A stretch of 64,000 nt of DNA from Streblospio benedicti (Eukaryota; Annelida; Polychaeta; Spionida; Spionidae): positions 12,816,072 through 12,880,071 of the forward strand of contig CM032663.1 of the NCBI GenBank assembly GCA_019095985.1, given 5' to 3'. How positions within the stretch are numbered: the first letter of the stretch is position 1; the number at the start of each line of letters is the position of its first letter. Below are positions 27,069 to 64,000 of this stretch, in pieces. The position numbers and the translations under genes were made by a program. Under the pieces are notes generated by a model. That model did no database searches and was not told where the DNA came from. It saw only the letters and a program-made list of their open reading frames with translations.

Positions 27069-30000
27069 TGGATTGCCAAGTCAGAAGTTGAGAAGTTAGT
27101 TGACTAGAGCCTAACATTTTGGTTTGGCTGTTGAACGAAATTGAACTTGCATATTCTCATGCAAACTGGCTGCTTGGACTAGAACATCTGAAGACCAATA
27201 TACCCATCAAAACATAGCTCAAAGTTTTAATCATGTAATGGTCAATGTTGTATGAAGATAGAAAAACAAACGCACGCTGTGTCTTTTATCCTATCCATAA
27301 ACAATTTCCAGAGCCTTTAAAATGGCAGCTTTCATTTGACCCCCTTAGCTAGAGACCATTGTGTCTGTAAATGTCTCCATAAAGCCAGAATTGAGGTCTC
27401 ATCTGCGGCTATTATGGGCATTTTGGTTAATGCTGATAAAATCAGGGCGCTCTTGTCACCACGGTTACAGACGTGGATGATGAAGATAGACTGCGGGTGG
27501 TGAAGGCCTGGCAACTCACATGCAGGTTTATGGTTCAAACCTGTAGTGTTCATATTGATTATTAGCAAAAATTCTTCGTTGTTAACTGTGTACAGCTGTA
27601 CATGTACATTTATTTTTCAGTCTCTAATAAAGACTTCATATATATTGGAGTGATTGACTTAGAGTTCATGAAGACCTAGGAGTTGTCATTCTGAAAGTTA
27701 TTTGAGATGTTGCAATTGTTAATCCAAATATAGTTTTCATATAATGAAGGACAATTGAAGTCAATGATGTATAGAAATAGGAGTTGAAACGTTGCTCTGT
27801 GCATCTTCATCAATTTAATTTTACAAGGGTCCTCGTAGGTAAAAGACATAAGAAAGATAGTATTCAGTAAGCATATTGTGTCAAGAACCTATGTTAGCAA
27901 CTGGGACAAAGATATGACGTTCCAACACACACTTTGTTCGAATGACGCTATCTTTACCAGCTCTCAGAATCACGCACACCTGGGGGACTGTGAAATTCTA
28001 ACTGTAGCAATATATGTAGACTTAGATGGAAAAAAAACTTGTGTATTTGTGGAATATAAAAGAATTTTAAACTTTTCAAACATAAAGGACAATTCTCTGA
28101 CCAAGATCAAATCAGATCATATCAGTATCCTGCTTTCAATGATAAGTTTCTTACTGCATAATATGATGAAAAGATACAAATTAGATGGAAGTATTTTACA
28201 GTGATGCAATGAAACGGATAGCTGTAATGAAATTAGTAATGAAACCCTGGAGAGTCAATCCCTCATGGACTGATCGTCTTTACGTGATTGTTGCTATTGA
28301 TTTAGTGATTGGGCATCCTACATTCAGCGTTGTGATTTAAATTGAATGCTCATTGCTTTTCTCTTTGGCCACTCATGTTGAGTGATTATTCATATCCAGT
28401 TGAACAATTGATTGGGGAAAAATTGCATGCTTGTGTTGTTGAATGTGATCTTGAAGCTCATTTCTGCAAGGTATTGTGTATTTGTCTATTTGTAAATACC
28501 TCGGTACATGATAAGATATTAAAAGCTAATGTGTTTTGATACAGAACATGTCAAGTATGGATATTGATTTTATGATCTGCAAAAAGCATGTAAGACCAGT
28601 TCACCAGCCTTCTAAAAAACACAAACGGCACTGTTATGTGACTGACAAATCAAGGACTTTGAACTTTTAATGTTCATTAGTCGTGTTGTTCCATTGACCG
28701 ATATGTTAGGACAACATGAGGCTCATGGTTCCTCTGCATCCTAACACTTGACACCAACCATTTGGGTACTTGGACAATGACACATGAGTAGTCTAGAGTC
28801 CAGATAGGGTGATATATACCACCTAGCCTCAGGGAGGGCTCAAACTCACAACATTGCATCCAATGAATTATGTACCAAAATTCATCAATGAACGGTTTTG
28901 TAAATGTAAATAAGATATAAATGAAATGCACTTTATAGTCATGGTCCAAGTCTTGCTCTCATGACTTTACATTGTAATGTGGAAAGTCTCTGAATACGTT
29001 ATTGGATACACGTTTTTGAGTGACTTGGTCACTATGGGCTTATAACTTATGTTTATCGTATTAGAGTTCAAGGTTCTGCTGTCATAGGTATCTTGATATA
29101 TGCTCACTGGGGGAATCTCAATAGCAATTTGATACAGTTCAATCTCTGGCCTACTTCGTAAATTCCTGAGAATGTCAGGTTCACCAGTATGTGCGAACCA
29201 TTCTACTGAACATTCTACCAACATAGGAACAAAGGCTGGACCAGAAGATGAAGGTATATCAATGTCAGTGTCTCATTTAGTAACCTTAGTGATATTGAGG
29301 GTTGATGTGAAATCAGCCTCAATCTGCCCACCCTGTTTTATGTAGATGAATTCAGTTTGGTGATCATTGTCTTTGTGACCAAGGCTGGGTGATAAGGAGC
29401 AGTTGTTGGATACTTTCAGCTTGGATTTATTGGAAAGCTTGTTAGCACAGATCTTGTGGGGTAACTTGGCATCAGGCCAACTGTATTCTTAGAACTTTGT
29501 TTGTGTTGCGTTATTAAGAAAATGTTAGTTTATTTGGCCCACTTTATTCTTTAAATTTAATAGATATGCTTACGTTTTGGAAGATGTGCAATAATTTGTT
29601 TGTGCTCAATTGTTCATTGCGTGAATACTGTAAGGTTTAATATACTCACAATCACTTCATAACTATCATGAGTCTGGATTTATTTTGAAATTCCATTTGG
29701 TCATTTGAATAATAAATTGGAATTAGCCCATACAACATTGAAATTTTGTTGATCACATTGGATACTGCACAAACAGAACTCGTGGTCTGCCATAATGCCA
29801 CGATGAACTGGTGTAAGTTTGAAATAATTTTGGGTGCATTTCAATTAGACACCTGTAGAAGTTAAGTGTGAAAAGATTCCAGGATATTGTAACATATATG
29901 GATCTAGTGAATGAAATGTCACTTCTTGATCTGTACAAGATATTGAAACGAAGCACTTCAAATGAAGCACCTAACTGTACAGTTTGCATATTGCCCTGTG

Positions 30001-30240
30001 GCTACTATTTGCAAAGATTCCTGTTTAGATTGAAAAATTCAATTTGTGACTCCTCTCATTCTTTTGTGGCACACTTTCCTATGTAGGTCCCAGAGGATAC
30101 AGGGGTTTGATGTCTTCATAAGAAAGTCTTTGATAATGGTAACAGATCTTGATTAGCTCTTACTCTCTTAGAAATCTCCTGAAAATCCATAAAAATAAAC
30201 CACATGTGTAAAGATGGGGGTATATATATTATATTCAATA

Positions 30241-30287
30241 TACAAACGCCATTCTTACTCACATAATGAGTAAGAATGGTGTTTGTA
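30241..30287. repeat. Inverted repeat, 20-bp arms
   Basis: Arms TACAAACGCCATTCTTACTC (30241-30260) and its near-perfect reverse complement (30268-30287, one mismatch), around a 7-nt loop. A C-rich and CA-rich simple tract follows at 30291-30348. Confidence 0.85.
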
Positions 30288-30290
30288 AAA

Positions 30291-30348
30291 CCTCCCCCCC
30301 CCAACACACACACCGCTCCCCCCCGCCCCCACACACACCACACACCCC
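30291..30348. repeat. C/CA-rich simple-sequence tract
   Basis: Runs of C interspersed with ACACAC, directly after the inverted repeat. Low-complexity DNA. Confidence 0.9.
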
Positions 30349-30955
30349 TCTAATGATGCTGGTGTCCTGGATGATGTTTCGACATACTTGAAAATTAATC
30401 ATAAACTTGAAAATAGATTTTTGTCTACTTTATATATATATACAATAATTTTGTGCTTGTGAGACATGTATCTGTTGGTTCAAGTGTGAACAGTTATTTT
30501 AGATGGCTCTCTGATCAAATGAGCAATAGTTTGCAAATGTGCTAAAACGTCTGCCAAAAAGGAATCCCACAAAATACATGCAGTCTAAGTCACTAAGACC
30601 TGCTGAGTAGAAGAATAATGCCCCAAGCTCCATGATAAACAAGATGATACAGTGATATGGCGTCTGTCACTTTGATGCTAAATGGAAAGCTCATACCTTG
30701 TATTCATTTCATCTTTTATGCACTTGTGATCCTAGTGATTGTTTAATAGATTTTTAACAAATGGATAAAGTTGATATACCATTTTTTAGGAAGATTCATA
30801 GGAGTTCAATCTTCTACAAATGGAGACAGTTAAGATACAAAATTTGAAGGGAACTCGAGCTTGGTGGAACAACAAAGATTCATAACATACTAGCCCATTT
30901 TGACTTAGATGTCAACAATTAACAAAATCATACATGAATATGGTATGATGCTGTA

Positions 30956-31056
30956 TTGTAGACCATAGGCCCATGCATTCACTTAAGTAGAGGTTTAATA
31001 TAAATATAATTTTCTCATAACATAGTCAATGCATGGGCCTATGTTTTAGACTACAA
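30956..31056. mobile_element. Hairpin MITE-like element
   Basis: 101 bp. Left end TTGTAGACCATAGGCCCATG then CATT; right end AATGCATGGGCCTATG...TAGACTACAA. The arms pair with a few mismatches around an AT-rich centre. Confidence 0.65.
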
Positions 31057-32900
31057 AAGCCAGCTTTTTTCTGTTAAATAAAGATGACAGCTGCTGCTTA
31101 TTTATTACTCCATTCGTCTATTGGCACAAAATCCCTGTATAAGGCTTGTCACAATTCATTTCTGGACGTGTCACAAATTTAAGAATCTGTGTAATGTATC
31201 TTCTGCCTTTTCTGCGTGTGAACATTTCCGTCAACTGATGTGAGAGTTTTTATTTGAGAGAAATGGGTCCTATACATGTATAAGATATGGATGGTAATAA
31301 TTATGTGCATAAATTGTTGTTTTGAATATAACATTATGTAATTATAAAGTCTTACGAATCATGCTTAAATTAAAATCATGATAGTTTCTGCGTCAATTAG
31401 TTGGCTTGTCATCGAAAGACTAAGTCATGAAACAACAGAAATGAACATATTATGATTCTAATTGGTTTCATTTAACCGATTTCCTTTTACAATTCCTAAG
31501 TACTTCACTACTTGGCAGTCCATATATCAGTGAAAAATAATTAGAGTACCATCCCCTGTTAAAATAAGCACTGTGGATGATGAGACAATGGAGAGGAGAT
31601 GGAACGAGGCTGTTGCATGTTGGGACCATTCAATACGGTGATCAGTGGAAGCACGTGTAAGTGCAATGAGCTGATCGTTCTCAGGCACGCCTTCTCTATG
31701 GTTCAATAACGGAAATCTTAAAGTACTAGTTACCCTGAGCGGTGTCCTACATCTTAATTTGCCAATGTATGTGGGGTTGGTATACTTGTTACAATTAAAA
31801 GTAGGTGCATCACATTTGAAGTTGGATTTAGTTACAATGTAATCCCTTTTAATTGTTTTTCATTTATAGTTGAACTCGCCTAGGTATAGGATTCTGATGT
31901 AAATCAAGGTGAGAATATGAAATAATCTACAGACAATAATGCAGAAAATAAGCATAAATTAGAGATATCAAAGTTTGACATAATTAGATTACACAACAAA
32001 CATCAACAATAAAAAGAACATATTATTGGCTGTCACAAATTGAATAAACAAAAAAAGTGAATGTAATTGGCACCCGCTAGTGGTGTAAATGGCTATGTGC
32101 AGTGATCATGAACTCGTCGCCATTTGGCGAACAATGACAAATGAGCTGATCAATGCAAATGAGGTTTACGATGATCGTTTGATAGAGAAACAGGGAAGAT
32201 GTGTCTGTGTTTATGAGCTAGTGTGCACAGATTTGCCAATAGACAGCATTGAGACTATTGACCTGTTCATAAGCATAAGGAATACAATCATGTGCTAGTT
32301 GTAGGCAATGATGTTCAAGTTCTTGAAGATTCAGAATCTATTTTATGATAATCCTAAACTGGTTGTATTTGTATTTTTTGGGGGGGAATTGTGACTACAT
32401 GTATGTTTCTTTTCTTTGTACAGTGGCACATTATATGTTGTTGCTGTGCAGTTTTGTAATTTAATATCTTTCAATGCAGAATATGACTGATCATCGTTAA
32501 ATGAGCCAGAAGTTCTAATCATTGTTTAATTTACAGGTATTGTTAACATATATCCTAATGCTCCTTTTATTAGCACACTTGAAAGTACTTTTTGACCAGC
32601 ATATAGATAAGACTGCTGGGAGTACCCGGTACATGTCTTGAAGGTTGGTCATACTTTGAAATGAATGCGAAAATTTTGAACCCATGTTGGACCATTTTCA
32701 ATATAAAAGCTTTGAGTTCTACCGACAGATAAGATTTAGGCCCAGGTCAGCTCCTCACCATCACTGAATGTGGCTAACAATGTACTCATTCTAACTAACA
32801 TATTATCTTTTCTATTTGCAGGAAATAGTGATAAATCACAGACTCTATATGTAAAAGTTTGACATGATTGTAATTGCCCCATTGTTTTGTGTATTTGCAG

Positions 32901-63974
<31,074 letters not shown>

Positions 63975-64000
63975 GTATGCAAAATCACAATATTTTCCTA

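Larger units (their letters stand above)
1..32900 (+). other. Cav1: Large 5' intron of Cav1 (start off window), no exon recognised
   Basis: I found no IS1 sequence and no plausible coding exon on either strand. Open frames are short and lack family features or splice context. Because 32901 is an internal exon entering after IS1, the stretch is most simply one intron of at least 32.9 kb. It corresponds in position to the giant intron before the IS2 exon of vertebrate CACNA1C. It holds the repeats and islands listed separately. The long parts 1240-17840, 20050-25070, 27070-30240 and 31060-32900 show only AT-rich sequence with scattered simple repeats. An unrelated noncoding RNA or a very small nested gene cannot be excluded. 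Confidence 0.7.

Noticed and set aside
28790-28870. Possible tRNA-derived SINE (minus strand GTTTGAGCCC resembling a B box)
   Set aside because: No convincing A box at the right distance and no second clear copy; a loosely similar stretch at 36830-36945 is too diverged to define a family.
1-32900. Search for IS1, other channel exons, reverse-transcriptase or transposase motifs
   Set aside because: None recognised on either strand; short frames lack conserved motifs.

Overview
The window is eukaryotic DNA, AT-rich, with short GC-richer exons in long introns and scattered small inverted-repeat elements. It carries most of one large gene on the + strand: the pore-forming alpha1 subunit of a voltage-gated L-type (Cav1) calcium channel, orthologous to the vertebrate CACNA1S/C/D/F group. 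The class is set by the Cav1-style beta-binding motif ([19 protein letters not shown]), S4 segments, EEE pore glutamates in domains I to III and overall L-type sequence. One Cav1-like gene, the small-element content and residue choices suggest a marine invertebrate bilaterian (lophotrochozoan or non-vertebrate deuterostome). I cannot name the species.

Layout. Positions 1-32900 hold no exon I can recognise. The first exon seen (32901) starts at IS2 with an open reading frame at its acceptor, so the N-terminus and IS1 lie upstream of the window and this stretch is best read as one very large intron. It contains a MITE-like element, a 380-bp direct repeat, several hairpin elements and a few unexplained GC-rich islands. 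From 32901 to 63974, 26 exon slots follow in unbroken phase (3210 nt, 1070 codons): domain I from IS2 (32901-45376), the I-II linker with the beta-subunit site (45656-52100), domain II (52110-54560), an acidic II-III linker (54500-55895), domain III (56099-63562), and the III-IV linker with IVS1 (63816-63974). The gene continues past the right edge.

Three things stand out. (1) The IIIS5 exon exists twice, 1.26 kb apart (60245-60352 and 61610-61717). Both copies are 108 nt, in phase, with good splice sites, 31/36 identical residues and mostly silent nucleotide differences. They look like mutually exclusive exons, and they differ at the glutamine known in vertebrate L-type channels to matter for dihydropyridine binding (Glu in copy 1, Gln in copy 2). 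(2) Two phase-preserving microexons are predicted, 15 nt in the IIIS3-S4 linker (58416-58430) and 27 nt in the I-II linker (50227-50253), each beside a perfect inverted repeat. (3) The intron 54231-54464 has textbook minor (U12) spliceosome signals.

No second protein gene, rRNA, tRNA or CRISPR array is supported. All calls come from reading the sequence; none was checked by alignment or transcript data.
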